Origin: CAZMGV01 sp964565925
Lineage (GTDB): Bacteria > JAGRBM01 > JAHCIT01
NCBI GenBank assembly: GCA_964565925.1
Contig: CAZMGV010000007.1
Location: 1 to 64,000, forward strand
Length of the DNA: 64,000 bases
Reading direction: 5' to 3'
A program made the position numbers and the translations under genes. The notes under the pieces are model-generated. The model did no database searches. It was given only the letters and a program-made list of their open reading frames with translations, and had not been told where the DNA came from. Within the stretch, counting starts at the first letter, position 1, and each line of letters starts with the position of its first letter. Positions 1 through 9,165 of this stretch are shown here, piece by piece.

Positions 1-122
1 ACCTGGCGGCCGCAGACCGGCGGAAGGCGAGTGGTGAAACCGCAAAGGCGGCTCGGTGGCCTGAAACCCCGCATGCCGCGATAGGTCCTTGAAAACTGAA
101 TAGCCCTGTTGCGGCCGGGGCG

Positions 123-713
123 TTACTTGTATTTCGGATCCCACAGGACGTCGCCGGCGCCTTTTTTGAGGTTGTCGTAGCGCGCCATGACGAACAGGGC
201 GTCCGACAGCCGGTTGAGGTAGGGCACCACCTGCGGGCTCACCCGTTCGGTGCGGGATAGTTCTATCGTCTCGCGTTCGGCGCGGCGGCAGACGCAGCGG
301 GCCACGTGCAGCTGGCTCGCCGCCTGGGTGCCGCCCGGCAGGATGAAGTTCTCGAGCGGCTTCAGCTCTTCGCTCATTTTGTCCATGAGCTTCTCGAGCG
401 CCGTCACCTGTTCCGCCTCGATGTGGGGGATTTTCCACTCCTTCTTTTTGGGGTCCATGGCCCACTCGGCCTTGGTCTCCTCGGGGATGCAGAGGTCCGA
501 GCCCAGGTTGAACAGCTCGTGCTGGATGCGCTCGAGCGGTTCTTTCAGTTCCGGCGTGACGCCCAGCGCAATCGCCAGGCCGATCACGGAGTTCAGCTCG
601 TCGGCCGTGCCGTAGGCGCCGATGCGCGGCGAATCCTTGGGGACGCGCTTGCCGCTACCCAGCCCCGTTTCACCCTTGTCACCCGTCCGTGTGTAGACCT
701 TGGTAATCCGCAT
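123..713 (-). CDS. ATP:cob(I)alamin adenosyltransferase (PduO type)
   Basis: Transfers the adenosyl group of ATP to cob(I)alamin to make coenzyme B12; cytoplasmic. At 196 aa it has the usual length of the PduO/CobO-like trimeric family. The N-terminal ATP-binding signature TRTGDKGETGL lies at residues 8-18, and the arginine-rich CRRAERE segment and the LNRLSDALF segment typical of the family follow in the C-terminal half. The ATG start is preceded by GGAGG. It is the last gene of a minus-strand run, 75 bp after a phosphatase gene. No B12-dependent enzyme or B12 riboswitch is visible nearby, so the cofactor's user lies outside the window. Confidence 0.93.
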   Translation of the reverse strand: MRITKVYTRTGDKGETGLGSGKRVPKDSPRIGAYGTADELNSVIGLAIALGVTPELKEPLERIQHELFNLGSDLCIPEETKAEWAMDPKKKEWKIPHIEAEQVTALEKLMDKMSEELKPLENFILPGGTQAASQLHVARCVCRRAERETIELSRTERVSPQVVPYLNRLSDALFVMARYDNLKKGAGDVLWDPKYK

Positions 714-788
714 GGGAGATGCCTCCGATGCCGATCAGCATAGCGAAAGGCCGGTTGAGGGACCACAACCCATCATCAGGGCCAAACG

Positions 789-1301
789 TCAGGGACGAAC
801 CGCTCCGGGGAGTTTCCTGAGTGCCAGTTTGGGGAGCTTCTTCTCCCACTCCTCGATCAGGTTCGCCTGGCCGCGGGTCTGGGGGCCGCGCCGGCGGGTG
901 TGGACGAACTCCATGCTCTCGGCGAGGGAGCGGCCCTCCAGCGACTGGTGCAGGCAGGCGAGCACCGTCCCGGTGCGGCCGATCCCCGCCCAGCAGTGGA
1001 CGAGCACCGGCTGCTTCTTGGCGGCCGACTCGATCACGAGATTGTGGATGCTCACGACGTCACCGAGTCCCGGCGCGTACATGTCGTTGGTGGGGAAGTG
1101 CCACTCGATGAGCGGCTCCGGCGGGTAGTGCTCGCGTTCCGTCAGATTGACGATATGGATGACGCCCTTGGTGTTCCAGAAGGTGTGCCAGTCGGCGGCG
1201 CGCCCGCCCGGCGACGGTCCGCCCGAAGCGGCCAGAATGCCGGGAATGTGCCACGAGAAGTTATGTTCGGAATCGATCATCGAGGCTCTGGGAATCGTCA
1301 T
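789..1301 (-). CDS. Dual-specificity/tyrosine protein phosphatase
   Basis: 170-aa cysteine-dependent phosphatase. The P-loop signature HCWAGIGRTGT puts the nucleophile at C103 and the phosphate-binding arginine at R109. An upstream aspartate (D73, in TNDMY) could be the general acid. No signal peptide is seen. It overlaps the upstream membrane-protein gene by ATGA, so the two are translationally coupled. The substrate cannot be told from sequence; a phosphoprotein, or a small phosphorylated molecule as for some bacterial DSPs, are both possible. Confidence 0.87.
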   Translation of the reverse strand: MTIPRASMIDSEHNFSWHIPGILAASGGPSPGGRAADWHTFWNTKGVIHIVNLTEREHYPPEPLIEWHFPTNDMYAPGLGDVVSIHNLVIESAAKKQPVLVHCWAGIGRTGTVLACLHQSLEGRSLAESMEFVHTRRRGPQTRGQANLIEEWEKKLPKLALRKLPGAVRP

Positions 1302-1891
1302 TCATCCACCGGACTGCCCGCCGTATAGTTGAATTCCCTGACCCGGTAGACACCCATCCGGCGGCCGTTCGAAATCACCTCGATCGCCGCCGCGCCCGGT
1401 TCCGGCCCCCCGTTCGGCCAGAAGTCGAGCTCCAGGGTCTCTTTGAGTCCCTCGAGTGCCAGCTGGGCCCGCCCCTGCGGGTCGCCCAGGCCCCACAGGG
1501 GCTTCTGGACCGGCTCAAGAGATGACTTCCATATAAACCATTTTCGCAGGGTTTCGTAGCCTTCGATCCGTCTCTTTTTTCCGGAGCTTTCGATTAACAC
1601 GCTTAACACCTGCACGGGCTGCAGGGCCTCGAAACGGGTGAGCGTTGCGTCACGTTCCCGGAGTGACGGCAGTGAAACGACATACATGAAGGGGAGCGCC
1701 AGCCCGAACCCGAGCGCCAGCACCAGGGTCAGCCGTTCGTTTCCCTGGTAGCGCCGTTCGAACCCGGCCCGGCCGTAGCGCCATTCGCGCAGCACCGGTA
1801 CCGCGTAGAGGAGTCCCACGGCGACGACCAGCACCAGCGGCACGAGACGCTTGCAGATTTCGAGGAGGTCGAGGTGGAACGGCAGATTCAT
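1298..1891 (-). CDS. Small membrane protein of unknown function
   Basis: 197 aa, not recognised. A hydrophobic helix at about residues 11-29 and a second at about 53-73 are separated by a short basic loop (REWRYGRAGFERRYQGNER), so both termini probably face the same side. The remaining ~120 residues are soluble; near the C-terminus is a segment with AAIEVISNGRRMGVYRVREF. The stop overlaps the start of the phosphatase gene. The coupling suggests a functional link, but no function can be assigned. Confidence 0.75.
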   Translation of the reverse strand: MNLPFHLDLLEICKRLVPLVLVVAVGLLYAVPVLREWRYGRAGFERRYQGNERLTLVLALGFGLALPFMYVVSLPSLRERDATLTRFEALQPVQVLSVLIESSGKKRRIEGYETLRKWFIWKSSLEPVQKPLWGLGDPQGRAQLALEGLKETLELDFWPNGGPEPGAAAIEVISNGRRMGVYRVREFNYTAGSPVDE

Positions 1892-1912
1892 ACGGGCCCG
1901 GTTCCCCGTATA

Positions 1913-3337
1913 TCACGAAGTCTTGACGAGCAGCACTCTCGGTTCGGTGAGGTCTTCCATGGCCGAACGGACGCCTTCGCGCCCTTCTCCCGAATCCTTC
2001 ACGCCGCCGTAGGGGAAGTTGTCGATGCGCATCATCGGGAATTCGTTCACGACGACGCCGCCCACTTCAAGTTCCCGCCACGCCCTGAACATCTTCTGGA
2101 GGTCTTTGGTAAAAACGCTCGCCTGCAGTCCGAAACGGGATTCGTTCACGCGGCGAAGCACCTGGTCGAAATCGTTGAACGGTTCGCACCAGACGATGGG
2201 GCCGAACGCCTCATCGCACGACAGCCGGATGTTGCTGGGCACCTGATCGAGGATCGTCGGCTGGTACATCTTGCCGTTGCGGGTGCCGCCCGTGTGAAGC
2301 CGCGCACCGGCAACCCGCGCCTCGTCCACCCAGGTTTCGATCCGCTTGGCCGCTTCATCTGAAATCAGGGGCCCGACGACCGTGGCCGGATCGCCGGGGT
2401 CGCCCATCGGCAGTTTCTGGGTCGCCTCGACGAACTTCTGGATAAAGCTGTCGTAGATTTTCTCTTCCACGAACAGCCGCTGAATGGAGATGCAGATCTG
2501 GCCGGCATAGGCGAACGCGCCCTGCGCGCACCGGGACGCGGTCCAGTCGAGGTCGGCGTCCGCCGTGACGATGGCGGCGGCGTCGCCGCCCAACTCCAGC
2601 AGGCTGCGTTTCTTGCCGGCGAGCCCCTTCAGTTTCCAGCCCACCCGGTCGGAACCGGTGAACGAGAACGTCTTGATCCGGGGGTCCGTGACCAGTTTTT
2701 CCGCCAGCTCGTCGGCGCAGTAGATTACCGAGAACGCCCCGCGGGGCCAGGCGGTCTGTTCGATGATCTCGGCAAGGAGATACGCCGTGAGCGGCGTCTG
2801 CTTGGCGGGCTTGAGGATTACCGGCGTGCCGGTGGCGATTGCCGGTGCCACCTTGTGCGCGACCAGATTCAGCGGGAAGTTGAACGGCGTCACGGCGGCC
2901 ATCGGTCCGCGGGGAAAACGGCTCGTCGCGCACAGGAACCCTTCGGCCCGCGCCTCGATGTCCACCGGGATCACCTCGCCGCCCATGCGCTTGGACTCTT
3001 CGGCCGCGATGATGAACGTGTTGACGGCCCGCTGGACTTCGGCGCGGGCGAACAGCATCGGCTTGCCCGCCTCGAGCATGATCATTTCGGACAGTTCGTC
3101 GGCGCGTTCGGAGATGCCGGCGGCGATGTGGGCCAGGATATCGGCGCGGCGGTGCGACGGAAGCTGGCGGGTTTCCTTGAACGAGTCGGCCGCCTGGGCG
3201 ATCGCGAACTCGACGTCTTCGGCGGACCCATAGGGCGCGTGGCCGACGAGACGGTCGGAATAGGGACTGCGGACCCGGTAGTAGTCCGAGCCCTGGCGCC
3301 ACTCGCTTCCCGCGCGGTTTTTAAACTTCTTTGCCAC
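1913..3337 (-). CDS. NAD(P)-dependent aldehyde dehydrogenase
   Basis: 474-aa member of the ALDH superfamily, oxidising an aldehyde to a carboxylate (or, for some relatives, a phospho- or CoA-type substrate). Visible active-site elements are N153 in PFNFP, K176 in LKPAKQTP, the FSFTGSD cofactor loop, E248 in LELGG and the nucleophile C282 in GQICIS. The GQICISIQR context resembles lactaldehyde/semialdehyde-type ALDHs, but substrate cannot be assigned. The start is GTG (+ strand cac at 3335-3337). It sits between the cupin gene and the small membrane protein in the minus-strand run. Confidence 0.93.
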   Translation of the reverse strand: MAKKFKNRAGSEWRQGSDYYRVRSPYSDRLVGHAPYGSAEDVEFAIAQAADSFKETRQLPSHRRADILAHIAAGISERADELSEMIMLEAGKPMLFARAEVQRAVNTFIIAAEESKRMGGEVIPVDIEARAEGFLCATSRFPRGPMAAVTPFNFPLNLVAHKVAPAIATGTPVILKPAKQTPLTAYLLAEIIEQTAWPRGAFSVIYCADELAEKLVTDPRIKTFSFTGSDRVGWKLKGLAGKKRSLLELGGDAAAIVTADADLDWTASRCAQGAFAYAGQICISIQRLFVEEKIYDSFIQKFVEATQKLPMGDPGDPATVVGPLISDEAAKRIETWVDEARVAGARLHTGGTRNGKMYQPTILDQVPSNIRLSCDEAFGPIVWCEPFNDFDQVLRRVNESRFGLQASVFTKDLQKMFRAWRELEVGGVVVNEFPMMRIDNFPYGGVKDSGEGREGVRSAMEDLTEPRVLLVKTS

Positions 3338-3393
3338 AGACCCGAGAAGTTAGTGCATCGGGAGACGGTAGGGAATGGGGGGATTAACGGCGC

Positions 3394-3762
3394 TCACGGC
3401 TTGTTCGTGCCGGTGCGGCCGTAGCGGTCTTCGAGCCGGACGACGTCGTCCAGCTCCGGCGTCGAGGCCTCGAGCACGTCGGTGTCCTCGATGGCGGTGA
3501 GCCGGTGCTTGGTGAAGGGGAGAAGGTGCAGGATGTCGCCCGGCCCCAGCTCGATCGTTCGCATCGGCTCCCCTTTGGGTTGCAGGTCCACGCGCAACTT
3601 GCCGGTCAGGACGTACTGCGTCTCTTCCTTCTTCTCGTGGTACTGGAGCGAGAGCGCCTCGCCCTTCGCGACGTGAAGGATCTTGCCGACGTAGCGGTCG
3701 GTCTTCGCCCAGAGGAGTTCATACCCCCACGGCTTGTCGGTTCTTTTGGGTTTCTCGATCAT
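3394..3762 (-). CDS. Cupin-domain protein (mannose-6-phosphate isomerase type II-like)
   Basis: 122-aa single-domain cupin. The opening KPWGYE and the metal-site region LSLQYHEKKEETQYVLTGK followed by GPGDILHLLPFTKHRL match the cupin fold of sugar-phosphate isomerases. The protein lacks the nucleotidyltransferase domain found in bifunctional GMP/PMI enzymes. It starts 12 bp after the stop of the glycoside-hydrolase-like gene, so co-transcription is likely and a sugar or polysaccharide role is plausible, though that is inference. Confidence 0.82.
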   Translation of the reverse strand: MIEKPKRTDKPWGYELLWAKTDRYVGKILHVAKGEALSLQYHEKKEETQYVLTGKLRVDLQPKGEPMRTIELGPGDILHLLPFTKHRLTAIEDTDVLEASTPELDDVVRLEDRYGRTGTNKP

Positions 3763-3774
3763 GACGTTTCGGAT

Positions 3775-5352
3775 TTAACGTCCCTTGCGGGCGGTAAGCA
3801 AGCCCGTGTCCTCGGCGCTGTCCACAGGAACGAGCACCAGTGACGGCGGCTGTGCCCCCGGCGGAGTGTTGCCCTGCACGGCGTCGAGCAGCCGCCCGAA
3901 TTCGGCCGGTGATACTTTTTCGCGCGTGTCCCAGTCCCGCACCTGGAGCTTGAGCATGATCCGGGACCGGTCCTCGACGCGGCGGTAGAGATCGGCCGTC
4001 ATCTTTCCGAGCAGCTGGGCGGTTTTCTCCTCGCTCAGGGACAGCTCCTTCGCCATCTGGTGGTGGTAGGCCATCACGGCGTAGTAGTCGAAAGGGCCTT
4101 CCTCGGCGCGGGTGATGCTCTGGGAGATCCACGCGAGTGCGTTGCGCGGCTGGGTAACCGCTTCGTAGAAGAAGTTGAGCGCGAACCGGGCCTCCGGCTT
4201 GATCCGCCGGACGGCGGCCGAGAGGCTCGACGCCAGCGACAGGATCCGGCGGTTCTTCCAGTCCACCCATTTCCAGAACTCGGGCGTGTACTCCTGCACG
4301 TAATATTTGCCGTTCTCGACCTGGTAAATGCCCCGGTAGAACCGGTCCGGCTCGAGCGGATGGCCGAAATCCGCCTGGTACCGTTCCCGCGCAAGAGGCC
4401 CGTAACCGCTTGTGTGGCGGTAGACGAGATCGTCCTGGAACAGGATGCCGTCGATGGGGGTCCGGGCGAGATCTTCGTACAGGCCGGTGAGATACCGCTC
4501 GACCGCCGGGTTCCAGATGTCGAGACCCTTGTCCCGCACGAACGTTTTCGTGCTCAGATCGTAAACCGCGTCGTAGCGCGGATCGTCGTAGGCGAAGCCG
4601 TAGTCCGCGTAGCGGGTGGTCATCCAGGCGTAGAACCTGAGGCCGTTCTTGTGGGCGAGGTTCGCATAGGTGGTGAGCAGGTCGGCCACGACTGGCGCCT
4701 GTTTCGTCTTGAAGTAGACGCCGACCCGGCCGTCCTGGCGGTCTTTCGGAACCAGCGGATGATAGTGGTCGCCGGCGTTGTGAAAGGCTCGGACAATGAC
4801 GGTGTCGATGCCGAGCGCTTTCATCCGGGCGAACGATGCTCCTACCGCCTGCGGGGTGTCGCCCTCTACAACCAGTATCTGCGCGCCTTTCATCGGCGGC
4901 CCGGTCCGGTTGCGGTGGACTTTCTCCTCGCCCGCTTCTTCAAGGGCCTTTTCGATATTGCCCAGCTTGAACCGGGCGCGGGGGGCCAGCGGGTGATCGG
5001 GGAAGTTGAGCAGGAAGGCCGAGAACAGGTCCCGCGCCGATTCGGCGTTGCCGCGGACGGCTTCCACTTCGGCGAGGCCCAGCAGCGCCTCGACCACCCG
5101 CGGACTCGCCGGAAACCCGTCACGCAGCCACTTGAACAGGCGCTCGGCCTTGTCCAGTTCGCCGGCTTTGAGATGCTGGAAAGCCTGCGAGGCGACCTGG
5201 TTCGCATCGACTGCGTCCGACTGGCCGGTCTGGCCGCCAGGACCGGCCGGAACCGGCGGAGACGGCTGGGCGCGAACTGTCGCGGCCGGAAACAGGGCCG
5301 CCGCCAGAATCGCGGTTAAAACGAGCGGAACGGTGGAAAACCGCCGGATCAT
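3775..5352 (-). CDS. Secreted TPR + PgaB-C-terminal-like (GH153/GHL13) hydrolase
   Basis: 525 aa from the ATG at 5352, chosen over an upstream in-frame start at 5385 because it gives a clean signal peptide (MIRRF, then a hydrophobic core ending near residue 28). Residues ~50-145 look like tetratricopeptide helices. Residues ~155-515 resemble the C-terminal glycoside-hydrolase half of PgaB (poly-N-acetylglucosamine processing), including IDGILFQDD at 300-308, equivalent to the acidic active-site motif of that domain. The N-terminal polysaccharide-deacetylase domain of PgaB is absent and replaced by the TPR region, and no pgaA/C/D genes lie nearby. Likely periplasmic or outer-membrane associated; substrate inferred only. 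Confidence 0.8.
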   Translation of the reverse strand: MIRRFSTVPLVLTAILAAALFPAATVRAQPSPPVPAGPGGQTGQSDAVDANQVASQAFQHLKAGELDKAERLFKWLRDGFPASPRVVEALLGLAEVEAVRGNAESARDLFSAFLLNFPDHPLAPRARFKLGNIEKALEEAGEEKVHRNRTGPPMKGAQILVVEGDTPQAVGASFARMKALGIDTVIVRAFHNAGDHYHPLVPKDRQDGRVGVYFKTKQAPVVADLLTTYANLAHKNGLRFYAWMTTRYADYGFAYDDPRYDAVYDLSTKTFVRDKGLDIWNPAVERYLTGLYEDLARTPIDGILFQDDLVYRHTSGYGPLARERYQADFGHPLEPDRFYRGIYQVENGKYYVQEYTPEFWKWVDWKNRRILSLASSLSAAVRRIKPEARFALNFFYEAVTQPRNALAWISQSITRAEEGPFDYYAVMAYHHQMAKELSLSEEKTAQLLGKMTADLYRRVEDRSRIMLKLQVRDWDTREKVSPAEFGRLLDAVQGNTPPGAQPPSLVLVPVDSAEDTGLLTARKGR

Positions 5353-5467
5353 GCCTCTCCGATATGCCAGCCCTGACGCCCGCATTATATCGGCTGCCGA
5401 CCCCAGAACCAGCCCGTTTGCCCATCCGGTACCGGGGAGTTTGGTCTCCCTCCCCCTGCGTGCTATC

Positions 5468-5483
5468 TGGCCCGGTGATTGCG
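5468..5483 (+). promoter_or_regulatory. Candidate sigma-54 (RpoN) promoter
   Basis: TGGCCCGGTGATTGCG: the -24 GG and -12 GC are exactly 10 nt apart, and the element matches TGGCACG-N4-TTGCW at all but two defined positions. The predicted start near 5494 would give a leader of about 50 nt for the fibronectin-III lipoprotein gene at 5544. No enhancer-binding-protein gene is in the window. Confidence 0.45.
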
Positions 5484-5543
5484 GCCCGTTTTGAGCGTGG
5501 AATTTCAGGGTAGCTCCGGCTGCAGTCAGGAGCGTTTGGACCG

Positions 5544-6962
5544 ATGAGTAACCGCCGGTTTTTCAGTACACTATCTGTTGTGTTGGCCACGGGACTGGCG
5601 TCCTGCGGTCCCTTTCCCGCCGCGGGCGGCGCGGGATCGGCGACGCAATCCGCGGTCCAGCAGCCGCCGGCTGCTTCCGGCGCTCCCACGGGGCAGCAGC
5701 CCGCCGCAACGGTTCCCGAGAACAAGGTCGAGCCAAAAGACCCGCCGACGGCGCCCAGCACGACAATCCGCCCGCCGGAGGCGGTGATCGCGACGTCGGG
5801 TCTGGAGCGGATGGTTTACCTGCGGTGGGATCCGGTGCAGCGCGGAGCGGTACGCGGATACAACATCTACCGCCGCGACAAGAACCGTCCGGGCGGGGTG
5901 CGGATCGGCACCAATAACGGCCGACACGCCACCTACTACGTCGACCAGAAATCGATGTTCAACGAGGTCGACTACAACTCGATCTACTCCTACTGCGTCG
6001 CGTCGTTTTCGGAAGACAAGAGCGAGAGTGCCTGTTCCAACTGGGTCACCGCGACGACGGCGCCGGTTCCTTCCATGGTCGACGATGTGAAAGCGTTCTC
6101 GAACGCGCCGCGGGTCATTCCGATCACTTGGCGGGCGGCAAGCGACAGCCGCGTGCAGGGCTATGCGATCTTCCGGTCGGGTCTGCGCGAGGGCGACTAC
6201 CGGGAAATCGGCCGCGTGCAGGGCCGCTTCGCGACCGGTTTCATCGACGGCGCCAACGGGACCGATCTCGGCATGCTCGACGATCTGACGACCTACTATT
6301 ACAAGGTGACCGGGTTCGACCGGTTCGGAACCTTCGGGCAGCCGTCCGATCCGGTGCAGGCCACTACCAAGCCGCCGCCGCTGCCGCCGGTGGAAGTGAA
6401 AATTCCGCAGGGCGGGATCCGCCGCGCGCAGATCGGCTGGAAGAAAAACACCGAACTGGACGTGAACCGCTATCGCGTCTGGCGCGCGTCCGTGACGCCC
6501 CGGGACATGCAGCAGATCGCGGGGACCGAGAAGACGGACTATCTCGACACGGATCTGCAGCCCGGAACCCTGTATTACTACTCGCTGACCGCCGTGGACG
6601 ACGACGGCCTGCAGAGCGCCAAGAGCCTGCCGGTGGAAACCCGCACGCGGCCGCTTCCGCCGACACCCACGAATCTCCATGTCACCGCCGAACAGAACCA
6701 GGGCGGCCAGGTCCGTCTTGAATGGAATGCGCGGGGTCTTGAGCCCAATCCCCGGCTCACCTTTATCATTGAGCGGCAGACGCCGTTCTTCGGCGGTCTG
6801 GGATCCTGGACTGAGCGCGAGATCGGCGTGGATACGCTCTATTTCGTGGACCGGGACGTGGAGCCGGGCAAGAGCAAGACGTACCGCTACCGCGTCATGT
6901 CTGTCGACTACGCCGGACAGAAATCCCCGCCCACCGAGCCGGTCGAAACCGTGGTCAAGTAA
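5544..6962 (+). CDS. Lipoprotein with repeated fibronectin type III domains
   Basis: 472 aa. The lipobox LASC places the lipidated cysteine near residue 21. A proline/alanine/glutamine-rich linker follows to about residue 65, then roughly four fibronectin type III-like units (about 70-160, 165-265, 268-365, 370-472). Each carries a recurring W/R..VQGYxIxR-like strand and a Y(Y/S)YxVT(A/G)xDxxG strand; examples are YNIYRRD and YYKVTGFDRFG. Probably a surface-exposed or periplasmic adhesive or scaffolding protein. It ends 8 bp before the pabB-like gene, an unexpected operon partner. A sigma-54-like promoter precedes it. Confidence 0.85.
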   Translation: MSNRRFFSTLSVVLATGLASCGPFPAAGGAGSATQSAVQQPPAASGAPTGQQPAATVPENKVEPKDPPTAPSTTIRPPEAVIATSGLERMVYLRWDPVQRGAVRGYNIYRRDKNRPGGVRIGTNNGRHATYYVDQKSMFNEVDYNSIYSYCVASFSEDKSESACSNWVTATTAPVPSMVDDVKAFSNAPRVIPITWRAASDSRVQGYAIFRSGLREGDYREIGRVQGRFATGFIDGANGTDLGMLDDLTTYYYKVTGFDRFGTFGQPSDPVQATTKPPPLPPVEVKIPQGGIRRAQIGWKKNTELDVNRYRVWRASVTPRDMQQIAGTEKTDYLDTDLQPGTLYYYSLTAVDDDGLQSAKSLPVETRTRPLPPTPTNLHVTAEQNQGGQVRLEWNARGLEPNPRLTFIIERQTPFFGGLGSWTEREIGVDTLYFVDRDVEPGKSKTYRYRVMSVDYAGQKSPPTEPVETVVK

Positions 6963-6970
6963 ACCGGGAG

Positions 6971-8290
6971 ATGACGACACGTCACGCTCCGCCGGGCACG
7001 GCGGTCCTGCTTGCCCACGGCGGACGCGCGGCGACGGTCACTCCCGGCTGGCCGGAAACCCTCGAATACCGCGATCCGTCAGCCCTGCTCGTCTACGACG
7101 GGCGGACGAGATTCTATCTGGGTGAACGGGAAGTCGAACCTCCCGATCCCGATCCTCTCGAAGCGGTCGCCCGGGTTATCGCGATGTACAGGTCGGAAAC
7201 CCCGGCAGTCCGTCTGTCGACGGAACTGTCGGCCCCTTGCTGCCTCCTGACGCTTTCCTATGAACATCTGGAACTGACCGAAGGCGTGCGAATCAGGCAC
7301 AAGACGCAAGGCGTTCCGTCTCTGGTGGCGTTTTTCTACGAGCAGGCCCGGCCGGGTCACGAAGTCCACCGGCGTTCGCTGTCCACCGGTCTGGCGTTCG
7401 GCGACGAAGGGCCGCTCGTCTGGCCCGAATTTTCTCCATTCGATGTCGGTCCGGGCTCGGGGTTCGAGTTGGCGCCGCCTGAATACGCCGACCGGGTCGA
7501 AAACCTGCGGACCGGAATCGGGCGCGGCGACTACTACGTCGTAAACCTGTCTCAGCGGGCCCGTTACGCTTTCGAGAGCGATCCGGTGAAAATCTGGCGG
7601 AGATGGGCGCTTGACCAGCCGATGCCCTACCGGGCGTATCTCAATACAGGGTTCGCCGAACTGCTGGTGAATTCGCCCGAATGTTTTTTGAGGCGGCGCG
7701 GATCCTGGCTGGAGACGTTTCCGATCAAGGGGACCCGGCGGCGGACTGGCGATGCCGTGAAAGACAGGGCCGAAGCGCACGCGCTGAAAATCGATCCGAA
7801 AGAGCTGGCCGAACACCGGATGATCGTCGATCTTGAGCGGAACGATTTCGGAAAAATCGCGAAAACCGGTTCGGTCGAAGTGCCCGTGCGTGAACGGATC
7901 GATGAACTGCCGGGCCTGCTGCATATGGTCTCGGCCGTCAGATGCCAGCTCCCGGAGCCGGGGATCGGTTCGTTTCCGGGAATCGTGCGGGCGGTGTTTC
8001 CGGGCGGCTCGGTGACCGGGGCGCCCAAGCGGGCGGCGATCCGGGCGATCGACAGTCTTGAGGTGTCCCCGCGCGGATTTTATACCGGCGCGCTGTTTGC
8101 ACTGGACCGGGACGGCAACTTCGAGGCGGCCATGCTGATCCGCACGGCGACGGCCGCGGCCGGGAGAATAGTGATCGGGTCGGGCGGCGGCGTGGTGTAC
8201 GACAGCGATCCGGACCGCGAAGCGGAGGAGGTCGCCTTGAAGCTCGAAGGGTTTCACGCGACGCTCGCCCGTCTGGAAGGAAAACGCTGA
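6971..8290 (+). CDS. pabB: Aminodeoxychorismate synthase component I (PabB-like)
   Basis: 439-aa chorismate-binding enzyme of the PabB/TrpE/MenF family. It would convert chorismate plus amidotransferase-derived ammonia to 4-amino-4-deoxychorismate for folate. Conserved segments are IKGTRRR, the IVDLERNDFGKI segment, PGGSVTGAPKRAAI and the C-terminal GSGGGVVYDSDP(D)REAEE. The stop overlaps the start of the following class IV aminotransferase/lyase gene, the usual pabB-pabC arrangement; this favours PabB over anthranilate synthase. No pabA-type glutaminase gene is visible here. Confidence 0.88.
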   Translation: MTTRHAPPGTAVLLAHGGRAATVTPGWPETLEYRDPSALLVYDGRTRFYLGEREVEPPDPDPLEAVARVIAMYRSETPAVRLSTELSAPCCLLTLSYEHLELTEGVRIRHKTQGVPSLVAFFYEQARPGHEVHRRSLSTGLAFGDEGPLVWPEFSPFDVGPGSGFELAPPEYADRVENLRTGIGRGDYYVVNLSQRARYAFESDPVKIWRRWALDQPMPYRAYLNTGFAELLVNSPECFLRRRGSWLETFPIKGTRRRTGDAVKDRAEAHALKIDPKELAEHRMIVDLERNDFGKIAKTGSVEVPVRERIDELPGLLHMVSAVRCQLPEPGIGSFPGIVRAVFPGGSVTGAPKRAAIRAIDSLEVSPRGFYTGALFALDRDGNFEAAMLIRTATAAAGRIVIGSGGGVVYDSDPDREAEEVALKLEGFHATLARLEGKR

Positions 8291-9165
8291 TGTCACAGAA
8301 AGTCCGCTATCTGCACCTGAACGGAAAGATCGTGCCTGCGGGCAAGGCGGCGATCTCGCCGCTGGACCGGGGCTTTCTGTACGGCGACGGCGTCTTTGAA
8401 AGTATCCGGTCTTACGGGGGGCGTCTGCCGTTCCTGAAAGCGCATCTGGTCCGGATTCGTACGTCACTCGAACTGATGGGCATTACCGATGCGGTGAAGG
8501 TGCTGCCGTCGCTGGAGACCCGGATTGCCGCACTGCTTAAAGCCAACGGATTGCTCCGTGAGGACGCATTCGTTCGGATACAGATTTCCCGCGGCTCGGG
8601 AAAGGAACTGGGTCTCTCCGCCCAGGGATCGAAGCCGACGGTGCTGATCATCGCCTACGCGCTGGGCGACAGCGCGGCGAAAAAACAGGAAAATGGCATC
8701 GTCGCGGTTCCGGTCGAAGGACTCCACACCGCTGGTGCGGCCAAGGTGAAATTCTCCAACTACGGCCGGAGCATTCTGGCGCTGCGGGAGGCGAAAGCCG
8801 CCGGCGCCGACGACGCCATTCTTCTGGACGAAAAGGGTTATGTCGCCGAGGCTTCCACGGCGTCGCTCTTCTACGTGAAGGGAAAGCGGCTCGTCACTCC
8901 GCCGCTGTCGATGGGGCTCCTGCCCGGCATTACCCGCAAGATCGTGCTCGACATCGCGCCCGAAGCGGGGCTGCGTGTGGAAGAGAAAAAGTTCCGCATG
9001 GACGCGCTTTATTCCGCCGACGAAGTGTTCTTCACGGCCAGTATCTCGGAGATCTATCCGGTGCGGGCCATCGGCAGGCGGCCGGTCAAGGGGTTCGCCA
9101 GGCGGCCCTATACGAAATGGCTGCAGGTGCTTTACCGCTCCGCGGTGCTGACCGAACGGTCCTGA
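8290..9165 (+). CDS. pabC: Aminotransferase class IV, probable 4-amino-4-deoxychorismate lyase
   Basis: 291-aa fold-type IV PLP enzyme. The N-terminal motif DRGFLYGDGVFE and the region KVKFSNYGRSILALREAKAAGADDAI, whose lysine is the likely Schiff-base residue, are typical of BCAT/DAAT/ADC-lyase enzymes, as is VAEASTASLFY. Sequence alone does not separate ADC lyase from branched-chain or D-amino-acid aminotransferase. The 1-nt stop/start overlap with the pabB-like gene supports ADC lyase, which releases pyruvate to give p-aminobenzoate. Confidence 0.8.
   Translation: MSQKVRYLHLNGKIVPAGKAAISPLDRGFLYGDGVFESIRSYGGRLPFLKAHLVRIRTSLELMGITDAVKVLPSLETRIAALLKANGLLREDAFVRIQISRGSGKELGLSAQGSKPTVLIIAYALGDSAAKKQENGIVAVPVEGLHTAGAAKVKFSNYGRSILALREAKAAGADDAILLDEKGYVAEASTASLFYVKGKRLVTPPLSMGLLPGITRKIVLDIAPEAGLRVEEKKFRMDALYSADEVFFTASISEIYPVRAIGRRPVKGFARRPYTKWLQVLYRSAVLTERS

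Noticed and set aside
1..122. GGTCCTTGAAAACTGAATAG (near 84-103) looks like a boxA/CRISPR-leader-type sequence
   Set aside because: No repeat array, rRNA gene or Cas gene follows within the window; the downstream DNA is the end of the cobalamin adenosyltransferase gene. Nothing else supported in these bases.
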